Assembly (NCBI RefSeq): GCF_016082275.1
Contig: NZ_MOWM01000051.1
Coordinates: forward strand, 1-45,740
Direction of reading: 5' to 3'
DNA length: 45,740 nucleotides
Source: Variovorax sp. E3
Lineage (GTDB): Bacteria > Pseudomonadota > Gammaproteobacteria > Burkholderiales > Burkholderiaceae_C
The notes under the pieces were generated by a model. It ran no database searches. It was not told the DNA's origin and saw only the letters and a list, made by a program, of their open reading frames with translations. Numbering within the stretch: the first letter of the stretch is position 1; every line of letters begins with the position of its first letter. This document shows positions 33,059-41,972 of this stretch, one piece after another. The position numbers were made by a program, and so were the translations under genes.

Positions 33059-33147
33059 CCCGCCCTCGCCCACCGCGGGCCAAACGTCCTGCGCTCCGCG
33101 CCAGACAGCCGCACTGCCGCCGGCAGAACGCTTTTGATGCGGTCGGC

Positions 33148-33324
33148 TCAGACTTCGTATGCGCAGCGCGCGAAGGCACGGCGGGTGAACTCAGGGCCGT
33201 GACCTGCCTTGGGAATGAAGCCATGCCCGTGCGATGACCACATCGGGTCGCCAGGCAGAAGTTCCTGGTCGGCGAAATCCTGGCAATCGAGCGAGTCCTT
33301 CATCGCAAGCGGATGGCCGCTGCG
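33148..33324 (-). CDS. Possible small protein, unrecognised
   Basis: Up to 59 residues ending ELLPGDPMWSSHGHGFIPKA, GHGPEFTRRAFARCAYEV. The composition, with several His/Gly/Pro and a protein-like C-terminus, is less random than a typical shadow frame, but there is no good ribosome site and the start is undecided. It lies in the 400-base space between the serine hydrolase and the WG-repeat gene, which otherwise shows nothing. Confidence 0.3.
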   Translation of the reverse strand, partial: RSGHPLAMKDSLDCQDFADQELLPGDPMWSSHGHGFIPKAGHGPEFTRRAFARCAYEV

Positions 33325-33457
33325 CATCGCCGCCAGCCATCCGCCGGACCACCACACAATTCCCGATGCAGCCGCCGGCTGTCATGCGAGTGCGGCACGC
33401 CTCTAAACTGCACCCAACCATGGCCTTTGTCATGGACGACACACGCACCGACCACAC

Positions 33458-36397
33458 ATGGGTAATCGCTCCTGGCTTTATTTCGAACACAGCTCTCCCG
33501 ATGCCGGCCACGGCGATGAAAACGAAGAAGACCAGGAACAGGAAACATCGGCCACCGAAATCGCAGATGCCAACAACAACTTTCCTGTTCTCTGGCAGAT
33601 CCTGTTGGCCGATGGGAAGGCCGGCCAGGCCATCGACCACCAGCGAGTGTTCGGCGACGCCGACACCGACAACCTCGCCAGCGATGCGCATGCCGCGCTC
33701 GCGCGCATCCGGCAACTGCAGGCCTTCGTCGAACGGCATCCGATGCTGCACACGCTGCCGCAAATCGCGCTGCAGTTCGACGCCTTGGCGCTGCACCTGG
33801 CCGAACTGATCGACGAGGCGCCGGAGGACAGTTCTCCGCGCATCTCGGCCAACCTCGACGAACTGTCCTGGCTGGGCGGCGAGTCCGATGCCGAAAGCTT
33901 CATCGAACGCAAACGCCGGGAGTGCAACGAGCTATGGGCCCAGGTGCGGCGCTGCATCGCCGGCGGCAATCATCCCGGTGTGGATGCCGCGCTCGGCATC
34001 CAGCGCTTCTCGGACTGGGAGACCTGGGCCTGGCACTTCGGCATGGGGAGCATTTCGCATCCGTACTTCGATGGCTACGAGCCGCCGCGCGACGAGCGCT
34101 TTGCCGATTTCGAGCCCCACGAAGAAGACGATGACGACGGCCCCGACTACGGCAACCACCTGGCCGGCGACCTCTGGCGTTTCGAGGCCGACGGCCGTTG
34201 GGGCGTGATGCGCATTGCGGAAGAAGACAACGAAAACCACAACAACAACGGCGATCGCAGCCGGCGCATCACCGTGGTCGACCCCGCGTGGGACGACATC
34301 CGCCACGCCGGCGCAGACGATGCGCGCCTGCTCTGGATCACGCGGGACGGGCGCTCCGGCCTGCTGCTGGCCGACGCCGATGCGCCGCGCGTGCTGCTCG
34401 AGCCGCAGCTCGACCAGGACTGGGACTTCGAGGGCGACATCGCCACGGCCATGGTCGGTGCCGACATCGGCCTGTTGCGCACCGACGGCAGCTGGCTGCT
34501 GAAGCCCTCGGTCGACGAAGTCTGGAGCTTTGTCGAAGGCATGGTGCGCGCCCGCGTGGGCGATCGCATCGGCTATGTCGACCTGCGGGGTCAATGGGTC
34601 ATCGAGCCCCGATTCCAGGAGGCCGAAGACTTCACGCCCTTCGGCCTTGCGCCCGCGCGCGCCGACGAGGGCGGCTGGGGGCTGGTGCGCGCTTGCGGCG
34701 AATGGGCCGTGCCGCCGGGCTTCGACCTCCTCTCGTGGCGCTTCGACTGGCAGGCCTTCGAAGCCACGCGCGACGCAAAGACCGGGCTGCTCGATGCGCA
34801 AGGCCGCGTCGTGCTCAAGCCGGTGTACGAGCAGATCGAACTGCTCGAGGAATATCCCGTCCAGCTGCTGCAACCCGAAGGCGATGAAAGCGAGCCTGAG
34901 GCGCCGCGGCCCAAGCGCTTTGCCGTGGAACGCGCCGAAGGCCAGTGCGGCCTGGTCGATGCGCTGGGCCGCGTGCTCGTGCCCTTCGACTACGGCCTGT
35001 TCGAGACACTGGAACCGCTGACCGGCGAGGAGCGCGCGCACGCCATGGTCGAGCGCGACCTGGTGCGCGTGGCCTCCAAGGGCGGCCGCAAGGCAAAGAA
35101 CGCGCCGTGGCTGCGGGGCATCTACGACGTTGCCGCTGGCCGCGAATTGGTGCCCTGCAAGTACCGCACGCTCCTGCCGCTGACGTGGGGCACGCAGGAC
35201 ATCGGTTGGCTGGTCGCCGAACCGCTGCCGCGCGCCGCGAAGGCCGCCAAAGGGCAGCTCGCCGTGGGCGTGCTGCGCGACGACGGAACCGTGCTGCACC
35301 CGCAGGCCTATCCGTGGATCGCCACGCCGGTGTCGGTCAACGACGGCTGGTATTCGGTGCTGGTGCGCTCGGAGGTGCGCAAGCGCTGGAGCGCCGGCGA
35401 GCCGGTCAAGGCCGCGCGCAACGACCGCGACGTGTACGTCTGGCTGCATGCCGACGGCCTCGAGCAATCGCACCCCGAGCACATGGCCGCGCGCCATGCC
35501 GCCGGCGACATGCGGGCCGCCTACGAGCTGGCCTGCCATCTGCGCGACGGCGAGGGCGTCGAGGCCGATCCGCTCGAAGCCCTGCGCTGGATGGCGCGCG
35601 CCGCCGGCGTGCGCGAGCCCGGCGACGCACCCGCGACCGCATCGCCCGACGGCCTGCCCGAGGCCATGCGCGAGCTGGCGACGATGCTGCGCACGGACAC
35701 GGCCGGCCTCGGTGGCGACGCCGTCATGGCGCGCGCCTGGCTGCTGCACGCCATTGCGAATGGCGGCGCGGACGACGCGGCCACGCAGGCCCAGCTCGGC
35801 TTCGTGCTGTACGAAGGGCTGGGCGGCGAACGCGACCTGGAAGGCGGCGTGAGGCACTACGAGGTGGCGGCCGGGCAGAACAACGCGATGGCGCTCTTCA
35901 ATCTCGGCATCGCACACAAGCTCGGTGAACCCGGAGCGCCCGATCTCGAGCGCGCCATCGACTACTTTCGCCGCGCCGAAGAAGCCGGCGACACCGATGC
36001 CACGCTGCAAGTCGGCAGCACGCTGCGGCAGCACGCGCTGGCGCTGGCCGAACAGGGCCATGCCGAGGCGAAAGTGAACGCCCTCCATGCCGAAGCCATC
36101 TACGCGCTGCAGAAGCTGGCGGAAGACGAGGGCAAGTGCCTGCAGGGCTGGGCCTGCTACGAGCTGGGCCTGATGCGTTTTCGGGGACAAGGCGCGACGC
36201 ACGATGCCGCCGCTGCCGAGCGTTGGCTGCTCACCGGCGCCGCGCTCGACGACTGCGACGACAACCGCGACAGCCAAGGCCCCTGCATCGAGGCCCTGGC
36301 GGAACAAATCTATGGCGATCCCGACAGCCCGCTCTTCGACGAGGACAAAGCCCGCGAGTGGGCAGAACGCCTGGCAGCGCTGCGCTTGAGCATTTGA
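33458..36397 (+). CDS. Large WG-repeat plus Sel1-repeat protein
   Basis: 979-residue protein in three parts. Residues 1-~220: an acidic, unrecognised helical domain (FPVLWQILLADGKAGQAIDH, YFDGYEPPRDERFADFEPHE). Residues ~230-620: repeated beta units of the WG/KWG type (RFEADGRWGVMRIAEED, RTDGSWLLKPSVDEVW, GYVDLRGQWVIEPRFQEAED, GLVRACGEWAVPPGFD, GLLDAQGRVVLKPVYEQ, GLVDALGRVLVPFDYGLFE). Residues ~675-975: Sel1-like helical repeats (HAAGDMRAAYELACHLRDGE, ATQAQLGFVLYEGLGGERDL, AMALFNLGIAHKLGEPG). Both repeat types bind proteins or peptides. There is no signal peptide or membrane segment, so it is probably cytoplasmic. It seems a single-gene unit. No SD is visible before ATG 33458. Confidence 0.9.
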   Translation: MGNRSWLYFEHSSPDAGHGDENEEDQEQETSATEIADANNNFPVLWQILLADGKAGQAIDHQRVFGDADTDNLASDAHAALARIRQLQAFVERHPMLHTLPQIALQFDALALHLAELIDEAPEDSSPRISANLDELSWLGGESDAESFIERKRRECNELWAQVRRCIAGGNHPGVDAALGIQRFSDWETWAWHFGMGSISHPYFDGYEPPRDERFADFEPHEEDDDDGPDYGNHLAGDLWRFEADGRWGVMRIAEEDNENHNNNGDRSRRITVVDPAWDDIRHAGADDARLLWITRDGRSGLLLADADAPRVLLEPQLDQDWDFEGDIATAMVGADIGLLRTDGSWLLKPSVDEVWSFVEGMVRARVGDRIGYVDLRGQWVIEPRFQEAEDFTPFGLAPARADEGGWGLVRACGEWAVPPGFDLLSWRFDWQAFEATRDAKTGLLDAQGRVVLKPVYEQIELLEEYPVQLLQPEGDESEPEAPRPKRFAVERAEGQCGLVDALGRVLVPFDYGLFETLEPLTGEERAHAMVERDLVRVASKGGRKAKNAPWLRGIYDVAAGRELVPCKYRTLLPLTWGTQDIGWLVAEPLPRAAKAAKGQLAVGVLRDDGTVLHPQAYPWIATPVSVNDGWYSVLVRSEVRKRWSAGEPVKAARNDRDVYVWLHADGLEQSHPEHMAARHAAGDMRAAYELACHLRDGEGVEADPLEALRWMARAAGVREPGDAPATASPDGLPEAMRELATMLRTDTAGLGGDAVMARAWLLHAIANGGADDAATQAQLGFVLYEGLGGERDLEGGVRHYEVAAGQNNAMALFNLGIAHKLGEPGAPDLERAIDYFRRAEEAGDTDATLQVGSTLRQHALALAEQGHAEAKVNALHAEAIYALQKLAEDEGKCLQGWACYELGLMRFRGQGATHDAAAAERWLLTGAALDDCDDNRDSQGPCIEALAEQIYGDPDSPLFDEDKAREWAERLAALRLSI

Positions 36398-36496
36398 GAA
36401 TACTGGCCCTGACGCATTTGCCGAGCTTGATGCGCGGCTCGACCGGGAGCCTTCATGCTTCGCTCCCCCTGATGGTTGTCTGTCACGCACTCGATG

Positions 36497-36600
36497 TCAG
36501 ACGGCCTTCGAAGGGGCGCGTTCTTCATACGCCGAGAACATCTTCTTCACGTGCTTGTGGTCGGGGTCGAGCAGCGTGCATGCGTGCTGGCAGCGCGGAT
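36497..36600 (-). pseudogene. N-terminal stub of a hemerythrin-like protein
   Basis: The minus strand reads QHACTLLDPDHKHVKKMFSA, YEERAPSKAV and stop at 36497. This is like the first helix of HHE/hemerythrin cation-binding domain proteins (typical ACTLLDADHKxVKKMFKxYE, with the first iron-ligand His). Family proteins are ~150-190 residues, so only ~30 remain. No start codon with a ribosome site is clear. Confidence 0.45.
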
Positions 36601-36701
36601 ACCGCGCTTGAGTCGCGGTCGTTCACCCTTGAGTGATGTTCACCTACAGGTGTCACGGGGCCTCATTTTCAGTATCCCCGAGGCAACAGATCCGACCCCA
36701 A

Positions 36702-36914
36702 ATGCCACTGTCCTACCTTCGACAAATCGAGCGGGCGACCCTGCCTCTTACTGTGACGGACCCTCGCGCGGTCAAGCAGGTGGAGTTGCTTCGCGCCGCA
36801 CTCGTGATCACGGCGACGCTGCGGCGCGCCACCCCCGCATCACAACCCCATTCCGCGGTGGTGCACGAAATAACACCCGCAGGTCGGCTTCTCCTCCGGC
36901 GCGGGGGTGCGTAG
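36702..36914 (+). CDS. Small hypothetical protein
   Basis: 70 residues: MPLSYLRQIERATLPLTVTD, PRAVKQVELLRAALVITATL, then a Pro/Arg-rich stretch and VVHEITPAGRLLLRRGGA. The start and end resemble small uncharacterised Burkholderiales proteins with a DP/AV-x-V-E-LLRAA-type helix and an ITPAGR tail; this is a memory-based impression. There is no Shine-Dalgarno at ATG 36702, so the call is tentative. Confidence 0.35.
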   Translation: MPLSYLRQIERATLPLTVTDPRAVKQVELLRAALVITATLRRATPASQPHSAVVHEITPAGRLLLRRGGA

Positions 36915-37005
36915 GACCAGCCCCCGGGGCGAAGCTGCGCAATGCGCAAGCGAGCTTCGCGAGGCGTCGCGCATTGCTTTTGTCCGGCGATGTCTGCGAA
37001 TTGCC

Positions 37006-37034
37006 GGCAGCCTTCCCGTTCTAGGCAGGCTGCC
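37006..37034 (-). terminator. Hairpin downstream of the small gene at 37049
   Basis: GGCAGCCT (37006-37013) pairs perfectly with AGGCTGCC (37027-37034), starting 15 bases past the stop of the minus-strand small gene. A further repeat, GCGAAGCT/AGCTTCGC, lies at about 36929-36960. Confidence 0.4.
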
Positions 37035-37048
37035 CACCGAGGTCGCCC

Positions 37049-37270
37049 CTACGACTCGAGCGTCCGACGGTCTGCGGCCCAGGTGCCGCCAACGGGGCCG
37101 GACAGCAAAGGCTTCGAGGAAGCCCGCTGGATACGGCGCACTGCATCCCGCGCGACAAGGTACGCCTCGATCTGTTTCGGGCTCATGAGAGGCTTGCCCG
37201 CGCTTCGCCGCATCGGCGCGCGAATCCGCCCTTCGTTCCCCGAGACGGGAAAATCAAATCGTGAAGACAT
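37049..37270 (-). CDS. Small hypothetical basic protein
   Basis: 73 residues: MSSRFDFPVSGNEGRIRAPM, RRSAGKPLMSPKQIEAYLVA, RDAVRRIQRASSKPLLSGPV and a Gly/Trp tail. ATG 37270 has a perfect AAGGAG with 6-base spacing, and the gene is followed by a hairpin, so expression is likely. The central ~20 residues should be helical and basic. No domain is recognised. It is divergent from the alpha/beta hydrolase at 37550. Confidence 0.6.
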   Translation of the reverse strand: MSSRFDFPVSGNEGRIRAPMRRSAGKPLMSPKQIEAYLVARDAVRRIQRASSKPLLSGPVGGTWAADRRTLES

Positions 37271-37549
37271 GATCAGCTCCTTTCTCAAAGTTCGATGGGT
37301 GTGCAGCAGGAGATTCCTGCCCGAATTTTTACGTGACGGCGCGCGGATTTCAAGACCTTCCCATCCACGAAGTTCCTTGTCGGGATGAGCTATGGCCGCG
37401 GCCGACACCGCGATCGTTCTAGAACCCGGCAGGCACGGCAGAATGCGAGCAGCAACCGCTTTCTGTCCCGCGTTCCGGTGCCAGCGCCGCAGATCGGTGG
37501 TCGAACCGGCCGTTCTTCGAGCGGTATTTCATCTGCCAAATCACCCGCT

Positions 37550-38398
37550 ATGGAATCAGGCATCCGACAAATCACGATACGAGACGCGCAGAGCGACTCG
37601 TCCTTTCCCGCTGTCGTCCAGTATCCGAGCGAAGCGCCGTCCACCGGGGCCTCCATCGGGCCGTACCACTTCAACGCCACCTTCGACGCCCCGATCGCGC
37701 CTGGCCGCTTTCCGGTGTGTGTGATCTCGCATGGCGGCGGTGGCTCCCATCTGCTCTATCGCTCCATTGCAAGCTACTTGGCGAGGAAAGGTTTTATCGT
37801 CGTGAGCCCTGAACATCCCGGCGACAACCGGAACGACGGCTCGCTTTCGAACACGGATGCGATGGCCATGAACCGCCCACGCCAGGCATCGCTGGCCATC
37901 GACACCGTGCTCTCGGACGAGTGCCTCGGGCCTGCAGCCGACGGCCAGCGGATCTGCGCGCTCGGGCATTCGATGGGCGGCTATACGGTTCTGGCGTCAA
38001 CGGGAGGGAAACCATGGTCCCGAACAGGAAGCCCGATCGCGGTGCAGGCCGATGCGCGGGTTCGAGCCGCCGTGTTGCTGGCCCCAGCGACGGACTGGTT
38101 TCTGGCGCCTGCGTCGCTTGCCGACGTCAGATCACCCATCTTGGTCATCACCGGCGCGCAGGATCAGATCACCCCGCTGCGAAATATCGAACAGGCGCTG
38201 TCGGCGCTGCCCAAGGGGATCCTGCGCAATTTGATCGTTGTCGACGGAGCAGGCCACTATTCTTTCTTGACGCCTTTCCCGGCCAGCATGCGGCGGCCCG
38301 GATTTCTGCCGGCCACCGACCCAGACGGTTTCGATCGAGAGCGGTTTCATGCCCAGTTCCCCGCCACCATCCATGAGTTTCTGGTCGACGTCCTGTGA
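37550..38398 (+). CDS. Alpha/beta hydrolase (dienelactone hydrolase/PAF-acetylhydrolase-like)
   Basis: 282-residue hydrolase without a signal peptide. Oxyanion-hole segment PVCVISHGGGGSHLLYRSIA, nucleophile elbow GHSMGGYTVL (Ser), acid in VITGAQDQITP and His in VDGAGHYSFL. The layout (GRFPVCVISHG...LARKGFIVVSPEHPGDNRND) resembles bacterial PAF-acetylhydrolase-like and prolyl-oligopeptidase-like esterases that act on small esters. Start ATG 37550 was preferred because the 55 codons open upstream from 37385 are Arg/Ser-rich and not family-like; neither start has a strong ribosome site. Confidence 0.85.
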   Translation: MESGIRQITIRDAQSDSSFPAVVQYPSEAPSTGASIGPYHFNATFDAPIAPGRFPVCVISHGGGGSHLLYRSIASYLARKGFIVVSPEHPGDNRNDGSLSNTDAMAMNRPRQASLAIDTVLSDECLGPAADGQRICALGHSMGGYTVLASTGGKPWSRTGSPIAVQADARVRAAVLLAPATDWFLAPASLADVRSPILVITGAQDQITPLRNIEQALSALPKGILRNLIVVDGAGHYSFLTPFPASMRRPGFLPATDPDGFDRERFHAQFPATIHEFLVDVL

Positions 38399-38676
38399 AG
38401 CACATTGAGCGGACCAGGCGGGCGCGACGGCGCGCGCGGCGAAGGGACCCCCAAGGGTAATCGGCCCGGCGGGATGGGTCTGTGCGCAGGCACAGGCTGC
38501 GCGCAGCTTCGCCAGGGACATTGGGCACGGGTCGCGGTGCGCTACAACCCTTGTTCAAGGACTCCACGCAGCTCGCCGGGAACGACGTCGCGCAAAAGGT
38601 GGCGCCGCGCCAGCGCGTCCATGCAACCAACGCGCTCGATCCGATGCGCTTGGGGCCCGCCCGCCTGTCTTCGGCT

Positions 38677-39591
38677 CTACCGGCGCGGGTAGGCACCGAG
38701 CACACGCAGTTCCCGATGCGCATCCAGGAAGGCCGCAAGCGCGCCCTGCCGCGCATGCCCGGCCACCTCGATCAGGTAGCGGTGCGTGTCCAGCGTCTTG
38801 CGGCTCGGTCGCTCGTAGATCGTGAGAATCTGCACGCCAGCTTGACCGAACGCCGCCAGGATGCCCGAGAGCTGGGTGTCCGAGGTATCGAGCACCATGG
38901 AGGTCTTGTCGTGGCCAGTCGGCGCCGGCATCTGCCGCCCCAGCACCCACCAGCGCGTGACGTTGTGCGGACCTTCCTCGATGCCGTCGACCAATGACAC
39001 CAGCGGGTAGACGGTGCTCCCCGCCCGGGGGCCGAAGGAGGCCTTGTCGCGCGTTGCGCTGTCCGAGACGGTCCGGGCGGCCGCGCCACCGCTGGCCGCG
39101 GCCACGCGGCGCACCTGCGGCATCTCTCGCGCCAGCCATGGCTCGACCTCCTCGAACGCCACGGGGTGGGCGTGGACCTCCACAATGTCGTCCCGCCGTG
39201 TGCCCGGCTGGGCCAGCAGGCTGTAGCCAAGCATCCGAGGATACTCGGCCACGACCGTCACTTGGGGCAGCGCGAGAACCGCATCGAGGTACGGCGTCAC
39301 GCCCACCACGGAGGTCGTGACGGGGACGCACGCACGCTCCACCTGCCCCTCGGCATAGCCGGCGAAGAGTGCCTCACGCGAAAGCGGCACGAGGTCCTTC
39401 GCATCGAACAGATCCAGGCAGGCCTGGTGCGTCCAGCTGCCCGCCGGCCCGAGGTATCCGATCGGGCCTGCGAGTGCATGGTTCATGGAGGCTCCAAGGA
39501 TGAGAAGAAGGCCGCAGCTCACGGCAAGGAGGGCACGGCACCGGATCATGACAGGAGGGAAGGCGAAAGGAGCGGCAACGAATGGAGCCAT
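38677..39591 (-). CDS. Exported prephenate dehydratase with ACT domain
   Basis: 304 residues from ATG 39591 (290 from ATG 39549). A signal peptide is clear (ALLAVSCGLLLILGASMNHA, then LAG). The mature part starts like PheA-type prephenate dehydratases: GPIGYLGPAGSWTHQACLDL, VPVTTSVVGVTPYLDAVLAL, then HPVAFEEVEPWLAREMPQVR and the TRF-like motif HNVTRWWVLG (Phe replaced by Trp). The C-terminal ACT domain (TSMVLDTSDTQLSGILAAFG, IYERPSRK in place of the ESRP motif) would bind phenylalanine. It would turn prephenate into phenylpyruvate outside the cytoplasm. The gene stands alone; nothing in the following ~280 bases was recognised. Confidence 0.82.
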   Translation of the reverse strand: MAPFVAAPFAFPPVMIRCRALLAVSCGLLLILGASMNHALAGPIGYLGPAGSWTHQACLDLFDAKDLVPLSREALFAGYAEGQVERACVPVTTSVVGVTPYLDAVLALPQVTVVAEYPRMLGYSLLAQPGTRRDDIVEVHAHPVAFEEVEPWLAREMPQVRRVAAASGGAAARTVSDSATRDKASFGPRAGSTVYPLVSLVDGIEEGPHNVTRWWVLGRQMPAPTGHDKTSMVLDTSDTQLSGILAAFGQAGVQILTIYERPSRKTLDTHRYLIEVAGHARQGALAAFLDAHRELRVLGAYPRR

Positions 39592-39603
39592 CGATGGCCG
39601 CAA

Positions 39604-40503
39604 GAACGACAGCGCTGGGACACGGCGCGCGCCTCAGAGCCCCCGCGAAGCCAAACAATGTGGATCCGACCGCGGACCTGCGCCCAACGCGGCACGCGAC
39701 ATGCGCACCGGGCGAAAGTGTTCCTTGCGCCATGGCTTGGCGCAAGACGTTCATGCCGCGCAACGCGGGCCCTGCCGCGCGCGCCTGCCAAGCTTGGGGG
39801 CGGGATATCACGCGTTGAACGCTGCGCAACTTGGAGGTTCACGATCCCGCCATCGGCTGAAGGGGTCGGAGGCCCCCGCGCGGGCACCGGTCGGATGCGC
39901 GCTGAACGCATGCCGTGCGGAAGCTGCACCGATACCGGCGTGGCGGTGCGCTCGCCCACCGTGACCGCCGGTCGTCCGCTCGATGGAAGCGAGTGACCAC
40001 TCGCGATCTTCTCTTGCCGACGGCGACCGCGCAGCCTTGCGAGATGCACATCCAGCTTCTTCGGCAAGACGGCGCGACGCACACCCTCCCGAACGCCACG
40101 CACCTTGGTTCGCAACCGCACGCCACGATCCGCAGCTTCACAGAGAACCGATGGACCCCATCGGGATACCAAGCCGGACGAATTTCGAACGTCTCTTGAA
40201 AAAGAAGAGCTGTTGAAACTTTGAACGTTCCGAAGCGACGCGGCGGTGCGCAGGAACCGGCTGGCACACCGCCGTGAGCAATGACGCGAGTTCGGGCGGC
40301 AAGAGACAACCTGGGAAGCCCGCGGTTCGACCGAGCCGCGGGCGTCTTCCGGAAGCTTCGCAGGCTGGCATCCCTGCGGCGTCGATACACTTCCGCACGG
40401 ACCTCGACACCATGAATCCACACCGAACGGCGAACCGCGCCGCGAATGCGCGGCCCCCTCTCCACGGGCGCCCCTGCGCAAGGCGTGTCAGCGCAGCGCG
40501 CCA
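39604..40503. other. 900-base stretch without a recognised gene
   Basis: Open frames on both strands here have no family-like segments and mostly lack ribosome sites. It holds one strong hairpin, GCCCGCGG at 40318-40325 pairing with CCGCGGGC at 40336-40343, probably a terminator or attenuator, and the promoter region of the sensor kinase. Confidence 0.5.
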
Positions 40504-41972
40504 ATGAAGTCCCTTCGCGGCCAGCTTCTTTTCTTCTGGATCCTGCTGTTCGGCATGTGCGCCGCGCTGGCCGTGGTGATGCTCACGCTGTACCGCAGCA
40601 GCGCGGGCGCACAGGTGGCGGCGGGGCGAAGCGCCACCGAGCAGTCGTGCCGGGCCATCGCGGCGCGGTATGCCAAGTCGGCCACACCCGACGCATCGGT
40701 CTCTCCCGCCAAACCCCAGGTCGACCTGCTCCAGGTTCTGCTGCAGTTGGCGCTGATCGAGGCGCCGCACGTGGAGGGCGGCGTGTGGCAGGCCGCCGGC
40801 GGACAACTGGCCTATGCCTACCCCACCTACGAAGGCAGCGGCGTCAAGCGCGATGTGCCCGCGGCCGAGCAGCCGCTCATCGTGGAAATGGCGCAGCTCG
40901 CGGCGCGCACCCAGCAGCCGCAGACCGACGTGGTGCGCGGCAGCCGCGAGGCGCTGATCGTCTCGGCCTGCCCGCTGGTCACCCCCGCCAACGATCTGGC
41001 CGCCTGGACCATGACGCGCACGAACGGCGGCGCTCTGGCGGCACAAGGCAGCCTGCGCACCGGCCTGGGCGTGCTGCTGGTGCTGGTGCTGGCCTCGGGC
41101 CTGTGGCTCGGCTTCATCCTGCTGCGCGGCTGCGCCATGTGCAGCGCCTGGAATGCCGCCTGGCGCGGGCCGACGCCGACGGGGGTGCCATGCCCGAGTT
41201 GCCGCGCACCGGCGTGCAAGAGCTCGACCGCATCGTCGACGGCTTCAACCATTACCGCCAGCGCTTCGAGGAAGCCCGCGCCCACCTGCGTGACGCCGCG
41301 CAGCAGCGCAGCCGCGACCAGCGGCTGGCCGCGCTGGGCCGCATGACGGGCGGCATCGCGCACGAGATCCGCAACCCGATTGCCACGATGCGCCTGAAGG
41401 CCGAGAACGCGCTGGCCGCCGCGCCCGAGCGCCAGGGCCAGGCGCTGCAGGCCATCGTCGGGCAGATCGACAGGCTCGACGGCCTGGTGCAGAGCCTGCT
41501 CGCGCTGGTGCAGCCTGTGACCCTGGCGCCGCGGGAGGTGGTGCTGCGCCACTGGCTCGACGAGCGCGTGGCCGCCGCGGCGGTCAAGGCCGATGCGGCA
41601 GGTGTGCGGATCTCGCTGCGGCACGACACGCCCGAGCGCGCCGTGTTCGACCCCGTTCACCTGGCGCGCGCGGTCGACAACCTGCTCAACAACGCCGTGC
41701 GCCATGCGCCGCGCGAAGGTCATGTCGTGCTCTCAGCGGCGCAGCCCGATGCGCACACCCTGGCGATCCGCGTGGACGACGACGGCCCGGGCGTACCTGA
41801 ATCGCTGCAGGCCAGCCTGTTCGAGCCGTTTGCCACCGGCCGCGCCGACGGCACCGGGCTGGGCTTGGCGCTCGCGCGCGAGGTGGCGCTGGCGCACGGC
41901 GGCGAGTTGCATCACCTGCCGCTGTCACCGGGCACTCGCTTCGAACTGGAGCTTCCATGGCGCATCTCCTGA
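40504..41972 (+). pseudogene. Sensor histidine kinase, single frameshift before the kinase core
   Basis: Membrane sensor kinase of a two-component pair. The first frame from ATG 40504 contains helix 1 (LLFFWILLFGMCAALAVVML), a ~150-residue periplasmic sensor region, and helix 2 (LGVLLVLVLASGLWLGFILL). The -1 frame continues with RHVQRLECRLARADAD, the His box GRMTGGIAHEIRNPIATMRL, the N box NLLNNAVRHAP, and the G boxes DDGPGVPES and GTGLGLALA. One C is missing near 41127 (gctgcgcggctgcg), restoring LLRRLRHVQRLE. Full length would be 489 residues. Its end overlaps the response regulator start by 16 bases, so the two are coupled. Confidence 0.9.

Noticed and set aside
33932..36490. 852-codon open frame antisense to the WG/Sel1 gene
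   Set aside because: The sense strand shows regular WG and Sel1 repeats; the antisense product is low-complexity and has no ribosome site.
37385..37549. Longer N-terminus for the alpha/beta hydrolase from ATG 37385
   Set aside because: The 55 extra residues are Arg/Ser-rich, unlike a signal peptide or the family, so ATG 37550 was preferred.
38399..38676. Possible gene downstream of the prephenate dehydratase
   Set aside because: Only short frames on both strands with no motifs or ribosome sites; a weak 7-base inverted repeat (AGCGCGT/ACGCGCT) is present near 38604-38630.
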